Below, piece after piece: positions 35,454 through 47,500 of a DNA stretch of 49,534 nucleotides. Position 1 is the first letter of the stretch, and the number at the start of each line of letters is the position of its first letter. A model generated the notes under the pieces. The model did not search any database, was not told where the DNA came from, and worked only from the letters and a program-made list of their open reading frames with translations. A program made the position numbers and the translations under genes. The stretch comes from OLB7 sp966250335 (GTDB lineage: Bacteria; Bacteroidota; Ignavibacteria; OLB7): positions 1 through 49,534 of the forward strand of contig CBINGZ010000044.1 of NCBI GenBank assembly GCA_966250335.1. The letters run 5' to 3'.

Positions 35454-36107
35454 ATGAAGAAGATCGTAGCAGCAGCAGGCCTTTTCAGCATTATCTCGTT
35501 GTACAGCGCCACGGCGCAGATCAAGACGGTCGAAACCACATCGACGACCGACTCCACGACGGGGAAGACCGAAATCGTCACCGTCTCCAAGATCTCCACG
35601 ACCGAGGATCTGACGGTGCGGAAGCATATGATTTATCTCGACCCGATTAAATTCTTCGCGTTTTTCAACATCAACTATCTGTACGCCCTCAACAACAATG
35701 TCGCACTGGGCGGCGGCATCCAGACGCCGACGGCGCTGCTCGACTACGGGTACGGTAACGACGACGGAGTTACGGGGTTCGGTTTCAACGTGGAGGGGCG
35801 ATTCTACCCTTCCGCGAAGATGTTCAGGGGCTTCCACCTGAGCGGCAACTTCTCGTACAACCATGTGAACTATTCCGATTACGACTCCGACGCGAACAAG
35901 ATGACGGCGAAGTCTGCCGACCCCACGGCGCTGGGAGTCGCGCTCGGCTGGCACTGGTACCCGTGGGATGAGTTCGCGACCGAGATCGCGATCGGCGCCG
36001 ATTACAACATGAGCCCGACGGAAGATCCGATCCCGTTCATCAACATGATCGATGCGAGAAAGGGAATCACACCGTCGCTCCGGTTCAATATCGGATACGC
36101 GTGGTAA
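35454..36107 (+). CDS. Outer-membrane beta-barrel protein
   Basis: The product is 217 aa. The ATG at 35454 has GGAG 8-9 nt upstream and opens a signal peptide (MKKIVAAAGLFSIISLYSAT). After a Thr-rich segment (~27-55) come alternating hydrophobic strands (FFAFFNINYLYALNNNVALG, HLSGNFSYNHVNYSDYDSD, ALGVALGWHWYPWDEFATEI). The chain ends in an aromatic residue (FNIGYAW), typical of small 8-stranded outer-membrane barrels. The function is unknown. It is followed by a strong terminator, so it is probably a single-gene unit. Confidence 0.78.
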   Translation: MKKIVAAAGLFSIISLYSATAQIKTVETTSTTDSTTGKTEIVTVSKISTTEDLTVRKHMIYLDPIKFFAFFNINYLYALNNNVALGGGIQTPTALLDYGYGNDDGVTGFGFNVEGRFYPSAKMFRGFHLSGNFSYNHVNYSDYDSDANKMTAKSADPTALGVALGWHWYPWDEFATEIAIGADYNMSPTEDPIPFINMIDARKGITPSLRFNIGYAW

Positions 36108-36157
36108 GCCTCGGGACAACGTGACGGGTTGAAGATCGATACGAGAGAGGAACAGCA

Positions 36158-36193
36158 AATGCCCCGCCGGTTTCGAGCCGGCGGGGCATTTTC
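36158..36193 (+). terminator. Rho-independent terminator after the outer-membrane barrel gene
   Basis: AAATGCCCCGCCGG pairs perfectly with CCGGCGGGGCATTT (14 bp) across a 7-nt loop and runs into TTTT. The A-tract at the 5' side makes it plausibly bidirectional, which suits the convergent gene order. Confidence 0.92.
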
Positions 36194-36283
36194 GTGTTAC
36201 GATATCTGCATTCCGGTGGGGATTCCTTGGGAATTCCTATTGAGCGATTTCCTGCAATCCACCCGGGCCGAATCATCCCCAGG

Positions 36284-36303
36284 GCTCCCGTAGCGAGCAC
36301 CCG
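36284..36303. repeat. Solo degenerate arm of the palindromic element
   Basis: GGCTCCCGTAGCGAGCACCC resembles the outer-arm consensus GGCTCCCGAAGGGAGC with a substituted loop. It lies 42 bp before the full copy 2 of the element. Confidence 0.4.
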
Positions 36304-36344
36304 TCGCCGCCCGGAGTGAACCACTGTGCCCGGCCATCCTCACG

Positions 36345-36515
36345 GCTCCTGAAGGGAGCGCCCATTTGTAGCCCAACACGATATTCCATCTCTTTAAGCG
36401 CCGAAGGTGCGTACCATTCTCCCTTTCCACGAAAAGGAAGGATGGTACGCACCTTCGGCGCTTAAGATTTCCGGGGCAATGTCGCTGCTACAAATGGCTC
36501 GCCCCTTCGGGGCTA
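36345..36515. repeat. 171-bp nested palindromic intergenic element, copy 2
   Basis: The layout is as in copy 1. The outer left arm (36345-36374, GGCTCCTGAAGGGAGCGCCC then ATTTGTAGCC) pairs with the outer right arm (36488-36515, GCTACAAATGG then CTCGCCCCTTCGGGGCT). The inner arms at 36395-36418 and 36443-36466 are a perfect 24-bp inverted repeat beginning TTAAGCGCCGAAGG. RNA from either strand would fold into a long hairpin with side hairpins. The total length is within 1 bp of copy 1. It lies between two convergent genes. Confidence 0.88.
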
Positions 36516-36597
36516 TGCCGGTCCGGGTTTGAAGGAGATGAGGCGGCAGAGCCGGATTGTATCACATCTCTCAAGCATATATCCGTTCACGAACATA

Positions 36598-37944
36598 TCA
36601 GTTCACGAGACGCCACGAGGTCGCCGGGGGGAGCGCTCCGGGGAGGTAGACGTACATCCGCGCCTGTCCGGGAGCTATGGTCACCTGACCGGTGAGCCCC
36701 TGCAGATCGTCGTTGACGATGATCATGACCTGCCCCGGAATGCCGGTCAGCGGCAGGACCACGTTGTTGGCCGCGACCGCCGCATCGTTCGTGATCTGCA
36801 CGATCGTCGCGTTGGGAGGAATCGGGATGCCGGGACCGGCCGCCATCGATGTCGTGGAGAAGACGCTCGAGCCGGTGGAGACCATCAGCCCTACCGCAAT
36901 CGGCGCTCCGCCGATCTCCAGACGCGCCGTCGGCGCCGGGGTGCCGATACCGACCGTGCCGTCGTCGCGGACGGAGAAGAGCTGCGTCCCCGCGCTGTTC
37001 GTCGTGTGGAGGCTGTACGACCCGGAGGTCGTCCCGTTCCCCTGGATCGAGACGCGCGGCGCCGGGTTCAGGGGGGCGGGAGCTCCCACCACCAGCTCCT
37101 TGCTCGCATGGAACATGTTGGCGAGGATCGAGGTGGTCGGGCTGATGTCGGTACCGATGATCGATCCGTCCGCGATCTTCGCCGTGGTGACCGCGTCGTC
37201 GGCGATCTTGTTTGTGGTCACCGCGTTCCCCACGATCACCGGGTTGGGATAATCTCCGGCGAGATCGCCGCCGGCGGCTCCGCCCGGAGGGAGTCCCAGT
37301 CCCGGGGCCAGCTTGGCGGCAGTGATTGCTCCCGTCGCGATCATTTCCGACGTCACCCCTTCCTTTTTGATCTCCAGCGTGACGCTGCCGGAAACCCCTC
37401 CCCCGTTCAGACCGGGTCCGGGGAGCACGCCGGTGATCGATCCGCCTCCCCCGCCGCCGCCGCCGGCCGGCGTGGCCCACTCCACAGCTCCGTTCTTCAT
37501 GGTGAGCACCTGACCGTTGAGCCCTCCGGCGGGGTTGAGCTTCACCGCGGTGACCGAGTTGTCGGCGACCGAGGCGGCGAAAAGGCTGTACGGCGCCGAC
37601 GTCAGCCTGGTGCGCGTCGGGATGGCCGTGCCGTTGACGCTGAGCTCGATCCAGTACGGTTTGTCGAACTGCGGAAGGTTCTGCGCGACACCCCCGAGCA
37701 GGATGCTGAAGAGTCCCTTCTTCAGCTCGACCTGGTGCTGCTCCTGCCAGAGCGCCGAGCCTCCCGACTCACTCTCGTAGATCTTCACCAGCAGGGTATA
37801 GCCTCCGTCCGGATAGCTCTCCCCGGAAGCGTTCGTGATCTGCCCCTGGTAACTGACGACCCGGGGAGCCTGGGCATCGGCCCCGGCCGCTCCCACGACC
37901 AGTCCGAGCAGAACGATCGGTAATGAGAATCGTTTGAACAGCAT
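36598..37944 (-). CDS. Secreted tail-fibre-like protein
   Basis: The product is 448 aa. The ATG at 37944 is set by AGGAGGATCC directly upstream and by a signal peptide (MLFKRFSLPIVLLGLVVGAA). Residues ~28-125 form a domain shared with the protein at 42728-43789 (VVSYQGQITNASG, YTLLVKIYESESGGSALWQE, GLFSILLGGV, YWIELSVNG, LTSAPYSLFAAS). The rest is fibre-like: a poly-Gly hinge, tail-spike type repeats (DDAVTTAKIADGSIIGTDIS, ATGAITAAKLAPGLGLPPGG) and GTVGIGTPAPTARLEIGG near the end. Such proteins are common in Bacteroidota and related genomes outside prophages. It is probably a trimeric surface fibre, though function and location are inferred. No phage genes are nearby. Confidence 0.75.
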   Translation of the reverse strand: MLFKRFSLPIVLLGLVVGAAGADAQAPRVVSYQGQITNASGESYPDGGYTLLVKIYESESGGSALWQEQHQVELKKGLFSILLGGVAQNLPQFDKPYWIELSVNGTAIPTRTRLTSAPYSLFAASVADNSVTAVKLNPAGGLNGQVLTMKNGAVEWATPAGGGGGGGGSITGVLPGPGLNGGGVSGSVTLEIKKEGVTSEMIATGAITAAKLAPGLGLPPGGAAGGDLAGDYPNPVIVGNAVTTNKIADDAVTTAKIADGSIIGTDISPTTSILANMFHASKELVVGAPAPLNPAPRVSIQGNGTTSGSYSLHTTNSAGTQLFSVRDDGTVGIGTPAPTARLEIGGAPIAVGLMVSTGSSVFSTTSMAAGPGIPIPPNATIVQITNDAAVAANNVVLPLTGIPGQVMIIVNDDLQGLTGQVTIAPGQARMYVYLPGALPPATSWRLVN

Positions 37945-38099
37945 GGATCCTCCTGAGATATAGGTTGGTAGAATGAAGAGGCAGAGCACAGTCGGAAGTC
38001 AGGGGCACGGGAAGCGGAGATGCGGCTGAGAGGTAGAGCCCCAGTTCATAACAACTGAAAGTTCTCCGATTTGGTTAGCGGCAGCTCCCCTGCCGGACC

Positions 38100-40020
<1,921 letters not shown>

Positions 40021-41096
40021 AATTCTCTCCGACGCCGATACTCCTTCCGAAGCGTGTCGAAGCCGCGCGCACGCGCCGCGGGGTCGAGCGTCGTCAGAGC
40101 GCGCAGGGCGCCGTCATCTTCCATGATATCGTAGGCGGTTCGGACCGCCTCGCGGGGAGCCGACAGGGGATCGGCGGAAGGAGAGATGCGGATCGTGCCG
40201 ACCCGATCGGCCAGAACATCGCCGATCCGCCATTCGGATCGCATCCCGAGATGACGCGCCAGCGCATCGGCCATCATCGCCGTGCCGCGCAGTTTTCCGT
40301 CGAACGAATATCCGGCGATGTGGGGGGTCGCTATCGCGCATCTCCCGATCAGCTCCGGCGGGACCTCCGGTTCTCCCTCCCACACATCGAGCACGATATT
40401 TCGTGCCGACCGGGAGGCGATCAGCGCCTTCGTGTCGATCACATCGCCGCGTGATGTGTTGATGAGAACTCCCCCCTTCCACCCCTCCAGAAACGTTTCG
40501 TCGATCATGCGATACGTCGGAAAGCGACCTGTTCCGGTCAGCGGCACATGGATCGTCACGATCGAGCATTCCATCAGCTCTTCCGGCGACACGGAGGCGA
40601 ACCCCGGTTCGGCCGATCCCCTCGGCGGATCGTAGCCGACGACCTTCAGCCCGAGCGCCCGCGCCTTCCGGATCACCTCCTCCCCGATCCTTCCCACTCC
40701 AATGACGCCGAGCGTGTCCGACGCCGGGGAGATCACCCCCCCCGCATCCAGCTCCAGAATCGCCGCCGTCACGTATTCGGCCACCGAGAGGGAATTGCAG
40801 CCCGCGGCATCCGCGAACCCTATCCCCGCCTCTTTGAGATATTCCAGATCGACATGATCGGTCCCGATCGTGGCCGTCCCGACGAATCGCACGGCGCTCC
40901 CTTCCAGAAGCCCGCGGTCGACACGGGTGATCGATCGGACGATCAGCGCCCCGGCGTTCGCCACATCGTTCCGCGATATCGATCGTCCCGGCAGCAGGCG
41001 GACCTCGCCGAACCGGCCCAGCGCGTCGGCTGCATGGGGTATGTTCTCGTCGGCGACGATAAGCATGGTCGTGATGCGATACGGCGGCGGCCCGCC

Positions 41097-41801
41097 CTAC
41101 TTGATCTTCCGATATCCGACCGAGGGACGCGCCGTAAGGTAGAGCGACCATCCCGGCACCACCTCGAACCGGGCGCCGTAGAGCTGCCGTCCCGATATCT
41201 TCAGCGTATCGCGATCAACCTCATAGTCGTACATCGGCCCCTCGCTGAAGGGCGTGCCGCAGTCGTCGAGGATCACGACCGAATTGTCGGTGAACTTCAG
41301 GGCATGACAGAGGCCGAGGAAGGCGGTATCGGCCGGGTCGTTCCTCCACTCTCCCGTCAGTCCGGCGTTCGCCCCAAGGAATCGCATGCCGATATAGTGA
41401 ACGAGCGAATCCCCACGGCGGAAAAGGTACCAGTAACGGAGCGTCGTGTCGGGGGCGCTCCCCGGCACCATGTGGATCTCGTAGGTCCGCTGGTATCCGT
41501 CCCCCACCGGATTGAACCGGAGATCGACCCTGATGACGGAGTCGACGGTCCACTCCCCCGAGACAAGGCCGAAGACCGTGTCGATCAGCGATCCCTCGGT
41601 CTGCGAGAGAATCGTCAGATTGCTCGTGCGCCGCATTTCGGTCCCGCCGATCGTATAGGTCTGCACGTTCAGCCATGAGCCGCTCGGCGGACCGGGAGAG
41701 ATCGGGGTCGTGCCGGAGTCGTCGCAGCCGGCGAAGAGAAGAAGGAGAACCGGCAGAAGCAGAGCCGATCCGATAAAACCACGTTTGAAAGATCCGGTCA
41801 T
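41097..41801 (-). CDS. Outer-membrane-type lipoprotein, unknown function
   Basis: The product is 234 aa from the ATG at 41801, supported by GGAAGG 5 nt upstream and a lipoprotein signal (MTGSFKRGFIGSALLLPVLL, then LLFAGC with acylated Cys26). The frame extends further upstream without a signal. The mature part is mostly beta (LNVQTYTIGGTEMRRTSNLT, YQRTYEIHMVPGSAPDTTLR, YWYLFRRGDSLVHYIGMRFL). It resembles Bacteroidota lipoproteins of lipocalin-like or DUF type, but I recognise no family. It lies between a nucleotidyltransferase gene and pdxB on the same strand, with short gaps. Confidence 0.78.
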   Translation of the reverse strand: MTGSFKRGFIGSALLLPVLLLLFAGCDDSGTTPISPGPPSGSWLNVQTYTIGGTEMRRTSNLTILSQTEGSLIDTVFGLVSGEWTVDSVIRVDLRFNPVGDGYQRTYEIHMVPGSAPDTTLRYWYLFRRGDSLVHYIGMRFLGANAGLTGEWRNDPADTAFLGLCHALKFTDNSVVILDDCGTPFSEGPMYDYEVDRDTLKISGRQLYGARFEVVPGWSLYLTARPSVGYRKIK

Positions 41802-41907
41802 GTCGCCTTCCGGCCTCGTAAGCCGATATGATGAAGGGAGCGAGCGCGCCCGAGAACCATGCCGCGCCGAATGTAGGAAGGGCCCCGGAAGAATCCGAGC
41901 CATCGTT

Positions 41908-42657
41908 TCATCCGGTCGGTTCCGACGCATCCCGTTCCTCGAAGAGCCCCCGCGCCCGCTCGAGCTGCTGCGGCTTGCCGATATCGATCCAGAGCGCGCC
42001 GCTCACGTCGTACGGCTCGATCCTCTCCCCGGCCTCGGCAAGATTGTGATAGAGATCGATGATGGAGAACGCGCCGCGCTCGGTCGTCAGGTCGAAGATC
42101 CGCGGAGAGACCACATGCACGCCGGTGAACCCGAACCTGACGGTCTCCCCCTTCGGGTTCACCGTCAGCCGTTCCAGCCCGCTCGCGCTGTTTCCGTAGC
42201 CGCAGAGCCTCCTCTCCTCGTCGAACGCCAGGTAGCGGACGCTCCCGCGGTCCATCACCGCAAGCGTCGCCAGCGGGGCGCTGCGGAGATGCTCACGGTA
42301 GAGGGCGGCAAGGTCGATATCGGAAAGGATGTCGACGTTGTGCAGAAGGAACGGCGCCTCGCGCCTGAAATATCGTGCCGCGTTGACCAGCCCGCCGCCG
42401 GTCTCCAGAAGCCCTCCGGACTCGTCGGAGATCATCGTCTCCACGCCGAACCCGTTCCTCTCGGCAACGAAGCGCGCCACCTGCTCCGCATGATGATGCG
42501 CGTTGACGATCAGGCGCGTGGCCCCCGCCGCGATAAGTCTGAGCGCGACATGTTCCAGCATCGGCCTGCCGCCGACATCGATAAGCGCCTTCGGCGTATG
42601 ATCGGTCAGGGGGCGAAGCCGTGTTCCAAGGCCCGCCGCGAGAATCATTGCGTCCAT
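41908..42657 (-). CDS. Sugar-1-phosphate nucleotidyltransferase (MurU/GMP-type)
   Basis: The product is 249 aa from the ATG at 42657, immediately before the NTP-transferase signature DAMILAAGLGTRLRPLTDHT, then PKALIDVGG. Further motifs are ETGGGLVNAARYF, PFLLHNVDILSDIDLAAL, FGFTGVHVVSPRIF and SGALWIDIGKPQQLERA. The ETGGG segment and the size resemble N-acetylmuramate-1-phosphate uridylyltransferase (MurU) and bacterial mannose-1-phosphate guanylyltransferases. The two cannot be separated safely by eye. It acts in the cytoplasm to make an activated sugar. No AmgK-type kinase is adjacent. No Shine-Dalgarno is visible. Confidence 0.85.
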   Translation of the reverse strand: MDAMILAAGLGTRLRPLTDHTPKALIDVGGRPMLEHVALRLIAAGATRLIVNAHHHAEQVARFVAERNGFGVETMISDESGGLLETGGGLVNAARYFRREAPFLLHNVDILSDIDLAALYREHLRSAPLATLAVMDRGSVRYLAFDEERRLCGYGNSASGLERLTVNPKGETVRFGFTGVHVVSPRIFDLTTERGAFSIIDLYHNLAEAGERIEPYDVSGALWIDIGKPQQLERARGLFEERDASEPTG

Positions 42658-42727
42658 ATCGAGCGCAAAGTTAACCGAAGGGGTCGGGGGAGAAGGTGAC
42701 AATTCACATCGTCCCCACCCCGCCTCT

Positions 42728-43789
42728 CTACTGCGGTCTGCCGAAGACGACGACGGAGAAACGCCTGTCCTGCCTGACCCCCTCCACGTTCCGGATCAGC
42801 ACCCTGAACGTCTTGGTATCCAGTCCGCTCGCCCCCTGCTTGAAGGTCCACGACGGGATCAGCATCGACTCCCCCTCGTTCCCTCCGTCGAGCGTGACCA
42901 TTACGGAGAGGGCGAGCGACTTGGCCACGGGAAGCTCCTCGACGGCATTGTCGAGCGTGATCTCGTAGAGACCGGGGGTTCCGGCCTGATGGCTCACGCG
43001 CGCTATGCCGAAGTCGGCCGTGAGCGAGCCCCCCGCCTCGATCAGTCCCCAGGCGATCGGCGCGTTGTCGCGATAGATCGCGCCGGAGGCCGGAGCGGCG
43101 GTCGGATCGGAATCCGATCCTGCGACGAAATGCCTGGAGGTGCTGTCGACGCCAGCCGAGACGATCGCGTAGGCGTCGCCGGTCGCCTTCAGGCCGACGC
43201 CCGTCTTCTGCTCGACGCTGACGACCTCGAGCACCGCCTTTCCATCCGTCCCCTCGAAGATGAGGGAGGCGGGGAGATCGATCCCTCCGGCAACGTCGGC
43301 CCTGTCGGCTCGTCCCGCCCGGCCGGTGCTGTCGGCAAAGTCGGCGGTGTCGGCCCGTTCGGCCGATTCGGCGACGGCGGCGGTCGCGGCTGCAAGCGCC
43401 GAGTCGGCGACGGCGGCGCGGATGCTGGAGGCGGAGGAGTGGAACCGGAGCCTCTGCGGCATCTCGACGCCGTTGTTGATCCCCTGGATCGTCACCCCCA
43501 GCCAGTAGCTCTCACTGAAATCGACCGCCGGCGGTATCCCTCCGGGCGTTCCCCCTCCTATCACTACCGTATAGACCCCGTTGTTGAAATCGACCGCCTG
43601 GGTCTCGCTGAACAGGGGAGAGCCTCCGGTTGCCGTCGAATAGATCCTGAGCGTGACCGAACGCTGTCCGGTGATGAACCCGGCCGCATCCCTGACCCGC
43701 CCCTGATAGTTGATCGTGCGCGGGACCTGCGCGACCGCGGTTCCGGCGACAAGCGCCAGCAGCACTATCCACAATCCTCTCTTGCCCAT
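42728..43789 (-). CDS. Secreted tail-fibre-like protein with ADSA/heptad-type repeat stretch
   Basis: The product is 353 aa. The ATG is preceded by GAGG at 8 nt and opens a signal peptide (MGKRGLWIVLLALVAGTAVA). Residues ~23-115 are the same domain as in the protein at 36598-37944 (TINYQGRVRDAAGF, VTLRIYSTATGGSPLFSETQ, GVYTVVIGGG, YWLGVTIQG, RLRFHSSASSIRA). Residues ~118-165 are an Ala/Asp repeat (VADSALAAATAAVAESAERA, DTADFADSTGRAGRADRADV) reminiscent of trimeric fibre stalks. A C-terminal globular part follows (~200-353). It is probably a surface fibre and the binding target is unknown. It is a paralogue, not a tandem duplicate, of the other fibre gene. Confidence 0.75.
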   Translation of the reverse strand: MGKRGLWIVLLALVAGTAVAQVPRTINYQGRVRDAAGFITGQRSVTLRIYSTATGGSPLFSETQAVDFNNGVYTVVIGGGTPGGIPPAVDFSESYWLGVTIQGINNGVEMPQRLRFHSSASSIRAAVADSALAAATAAVAESAERADTADFADSTGRAGRADRADVAGGIDLPASLIFEGTDGKAVLEVVSVEQKTGVGLKATGDAYAIVSAGVDSTSRHFVAGSDSDPTAAPASGAIYRDNAPIAWGLIEAGGSLTADFGIARVSHQAGTPGLYEITLDNAVEELPVAKSLALSVMVTLDGGNEGESMLIPSWTFKQGASGLDTKTFRVLIRNVEGVRQDRRFSVVVFGRPQ

Positions 43790-43869
43790 GATGTAAACCT
43801 CGTAAGCAGATGTATTCGTTCGTGTCTGTTACTATCGTACTTGCTCTACCGATCTTCCGGCCGCGCCGG

Positions 43870-44442
43870 TCACCGGTAATGGTGGACCTGACGCGATGCG
43901 ATCCTTCTCCCGTCGATCCTCAGATCGAGGAAGTAGACCCCGGCCTCGAGTTCCTCGGGACGCCATCGCACCGCGATAGATCCCTCGTCGCGGCTCCCGT
44001 CGATCAGCCTTCCCACCTCGCGTCCCAGCGGATCGTAGAGCGCCAGCAGCACCTCTCCCCCCCGCGCCAGCGAGATCTCGACCGCAAGCTCATGGGTGAA
44101 GGGGGAGGGACCGATCGCCTCGATCCTCGTCTCGTCGACGGCTCCGGCGATGACCGTCTCGTTCATCCCGCTCGTCTCCCCCGCTCCCAGATTCCAGAAG
44201 CCGGTCCAGGTCGTTTCATCCGGCTGGGCGTTGAGGCTGTCTTCGGCGAGCGGTTCGCCGATGGAGGAGAAGAGGACGTCGGGGCCGCTCGTCTGCACGC
44301 CGCCGCCGTTGTTGATCGACTGTCCGATGAACTCCTGCCCGCGGGCAGGGGTCGCCGCGGCGGCCAGCCCAAGGATCATCGCCACGACCGGCGGGAGGAA
44401 TCGGCCTCCCTTCCGTTTCCGTTGCATATAGATGTCGTTCAT
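43870..44442 (-). CDS. Short secreted protein with T9SS sorting domain
   Basis: The product is about 190 aa. In-frame ATGs occur at 44466, 44442 and 44427. I prefer 44442 (purine-rich AGAGAAACG upstream); 44427 would give the most compact signal peptide (MQRKRKGGRFLPPVVAMILG, then LAAAATPARG). The mature N-terminus (FIGQSINNGGGVQTSGPDVL, FSSIGEPLAED) is a short segment often seen before T9SS domains. Residues ~110-190 are a T9SS type-A domain (IGPSPFTHELAVEISLARGG, VLLALYDPLGREVGRLIDGS, ELEAGVYFLDL). The protein is almost only a signal plus a sorting domain, so it may be a minimal secreted cargo. A SARP-like direct repeat lies between this gene and the stop of the BTAD regulator gene. Confidence 0.8.
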   Translation of the reverse strand: MNDIYMQRKRKGGRFLPPVVAMILGLAAAATPARGQEFIGQSINNGGGVQTSGPDVLFSSIGEPLAEDSLNAQPDETTWTGFWNLGAGETSGMNETVIAGAVDETRIEAIGPSPFTHELAVEISLARGGEVLLALYDPLGREVGRLIDGSRDEGSIAVRWRPEELEAGVYFLDLRIDGRRIASRQVHHYR

Positions 44443-44487
44443 ATCGTTTCTCTGCGTGATCGTCATGATACCACGATATCGAAACCG

Positions 44488-44508
44488 CCTAAAGAGTTCC
44501 TAAAAGGA
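44488..44508 (-). promoter_or_regulatory. SARP-like direct repeat (operator A) upstream of the short T9SS gene
   Basis: Read on the minus strand, CTTTTAG and TCTTTAG are two heptamers separated by 4 nt, an 11-bp period, followed by G. BTAD/SARP regulators typically bind such heptamer pairs one helical turn apart. The site occupies the 43-nt gap between the BTAD gene stop (44510) and the longest possible start of the T9SS gene. It aligns without gaps to operator B (15 of 21 positions). Confidence 0.5.
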
Positions 44509-44509
44509 T

Positions 44510-47500
44510 TCAGACCTCACCGGCGCGGACCCTGTTCATCAGCTCCGTGATCTTGCGCGCCGGCCCCGCCCCGTAGGCGTCGAGCGCCGATTCGTACCGG
44601 GTGTAGTAGCTGAACGCCTCCTTCCGCGCCCCGCGCGCGGCGGCCGAACGGATCAGCGCCTCGTACGCGCCGTCGTGCAGGTCGTCCAGCGCCAGCAGCC
44701 GTTCGGCGAGCGGAGGGACGGCCGTGAAGTTGTCCCTGTCGATCTCGATGGAGATCAGACGCTCCAGCGCAGTGGCGAGCTGGCCCCGGAGGGTCTCGCG
44801 GGTGTTGTCGATCCATTCGGCGTACATCCCTTCCAGGAAATCCCCCGTCGCGAAATCGATCGCCCGCCGATACGCCACGGCCGCGCCGAAGTAGACACCT
44901 TCGGTGTAGAGACGGTTTCCCTTGTCGACGCATTCGCGGAACTCGACGGCGTCGATCGTCACGTCGTCGCCGAGGGCGTAGACCCCATCCCGCTGCACGA
45001 TGCTCTCGGCTCCCCCCAGAAAACGGCGCGCGTAGCTGAGAGTGGCGTGCAGGTTGTTGACGGCCCTGTCGAGCGACATGTCGGGCCAGAGAAGGTCGGC
45101 GAGATGATCGCGGGTCAGTTCGCCGATCCACCGGCTGTCGCCGAGCCCGGCGGTGACGAGCGCCGCCACAAGGGTGCGGGTCTTCGATTCGAGCTTCGCG
45201 CTCCCCTCGGAGCTTCCTTCTATTCTCAATGCTCCGAACGTTCGAAGGATATGTCCCGATTCCACGGGAGTATCGGGAACCGAAGCGAGAGTCGTATCGG
45301 CCGAAGCCCCCCTCTCCTCCCGCGTATCCTCCCCGGCGAGCTGACGGAACTTGATAAGGCGTGTCTTGGGGAGAAGATCGGTCAGCCTGTCGAGATGATA
45401 ATGGGCCAGCCCGACCGTCCCTCCGGTCCGGGCGTTGCGGAGCGCCAGATCGATCGAGGCGTAGGCGGCATCGTTGAACTCCCGCTTCCGTCCGTCGCTG
45501 CGGGCGGCGGCATCGAGCAGCAGGCGCGCGGCGCGGAAGGCGTCGACCTCCTCGATCTCCTCCTGCGACATCGTCGCGATCCTCTCACGAAGCTCGTCCG
45601 GGTGCTCCTGACCGACGGCGCGGGCCAGCAGCCGGAGCACCTCCAGACGGCGCCCGGAGACCGACTCCGGGTTCCCGTACTCGCCGCCGATCTGCCCGGA
45701 AAGCTGTTCGATCCGGGAGATCGACCGTTCGATCCCCTCCCTCTCCCCGGCATCGATGAAGGCGCGCAGTTCCTTCTCCGCCACCTGCTGACGCTGGAGG
45801 GGAGAGAGGACCGTCCCGTCGATCTCGCGCGCGACCTGCGTCGCCCTGTCGGCCACCCCGAGCAGATTCCACCCCGAAAGGAACTGGATCTGCGCGATCG
45901 CCACCTGCAGCGGCGACGACCTGGGAGGGGGGGGCGTCGCCCGGAACTCCCGTTCCAGCTTCGCCAGTTCGTCGGGGCGCCCCTCGCACGCGGCCACGTA
46001 GGGGAGATGGAGATAATTTCTACTCTGATTACGATAGAGCGGATAACGGTCCATCAGGCTTCGCAGCTCGGTGGCATACGCCTTCACCTTATCGTGATCG
46101 GAGATTCTCTGGGCGTAGTTGGCGGCATGGAGCAGAAGCTCGTACTCGGTGAAGAGATCGGCATCCCGCCGCATTCTCAATCCCGCTCCCACCATCTCCC
46201 CCGCCTCCTCCATCCTCCCCGCCTGCATCAGGGCGTAGAGAAGGACCTTCATCAGCGCATTGAGCGTCTCCGGCCGCATCCGGTCGAGTTCGGAGATGTA
46301 GGGGACGGCTGTCTCCAGCATCCCGGCGAACTCGCCGCGCGAGAAGGAGTAGGAGGCGAGCAGACGGATCGCCTCGGCGGCGCCGCGCAGCTCCCGGTCG
46401 GTCTGTTCTCCCGGCGAGGGGAGGAGATGGAGCATCGCGTCGAGAACTCCCTTCGCCCGCTCCGGTTCCCCGCGTGAGAGCGCATCCTTCCAGAAGACCA
46501 CGGCCGCGTCGAGCCTGATGATCCGTTCCTCCGGCGTGGGAGGGGTCGAGATCAGCCGGGTGAGGATCGCGCCGATCTCTCCGGCCACCCCGTGCATCGA
46601 CTCCAGCCCCCCCGTCATGTAGAGCCGTTCGCCGTAGGCGGCCAGTGTCGCCAGGTACGCGTTGAGCGATTCTCCCGCAAACCGCCCGGCGACCCCGGAG
46701 GCCCGGAGCGGCTCCAGCAGCGCGCGACAGAGCGCCACATAGGTCTCGGCGTAGATCGGAGAGAGCTTCCGCCCGACGGCATCGAGCCATCCGAGCATCC
46801 TGAGCAGCTCCGGATCGGAGAGCGATACGATCTCGATCCCTTCCAGCGGAGAGACACCGTAGAGCTCACCGGCCGTTCCCCCCGCGAGGATTGCCATCAG
46901 AAGCCGCGCCAGTTCGCCGCGCGCCGGAAGCTCGACGGGGATCGCCGCCGCCGCCTTCCAGAGGAGGGTATGCATGAACGCGTAGCAGACGCGTCCCTCC
47001 TGCTCGTGTACGCCGAGCCTGATCGAAGGGGTGGCAAGGGAGATGAATCCCCCCAGAATCAGCCGTTCGAACGCGTGATCATCCCACCCGATCGTCTTCT
47101 CCGCCAGCCCCCGCAGCAGATCGCGATTGAACTGCTCCCCGAGAAACGCCGCCAGAGCGAGCAGTCCCCGTTCCCGCTCCGGCAGCGAGGCAAGGCGGCC
47201 GGAGAAGCCGTGGACCCTGTCGCCGATGGCGCGCAGCTCGTCGTCGTCCAGCGCCTCCCTCTTCCACTCCCACTTCTCCGGACCCGCTCCCGGCGCGATA
47301 TGTTCGGCCGACATGATCTCCCGGAAGACCTCCCGCAGCGCCAGCGGCATGCCGCCGGAGAGGGCCGCGAGCTGCCCCACCATCTCGGCCGGCGGCTCCA
47401 CTCCGAAGAGCGCCGCCGCCGCCTCGGCGATCCCCGCGCCGTCCAGGGGACCGATGTCGAGTTCGAGGGGAGAGATGGAGCCGGCCAGCGCCGAGCGGAA

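Noticed and set aside
38079..38095. Terminator downstream of the glycosyltransferase gene (CGGCAG/CTGCCG hairpin)
   Set aside because: The stem is only 6 bp and no T-run follows on the minus strand, so it is not a convincing intrinsic terminator.
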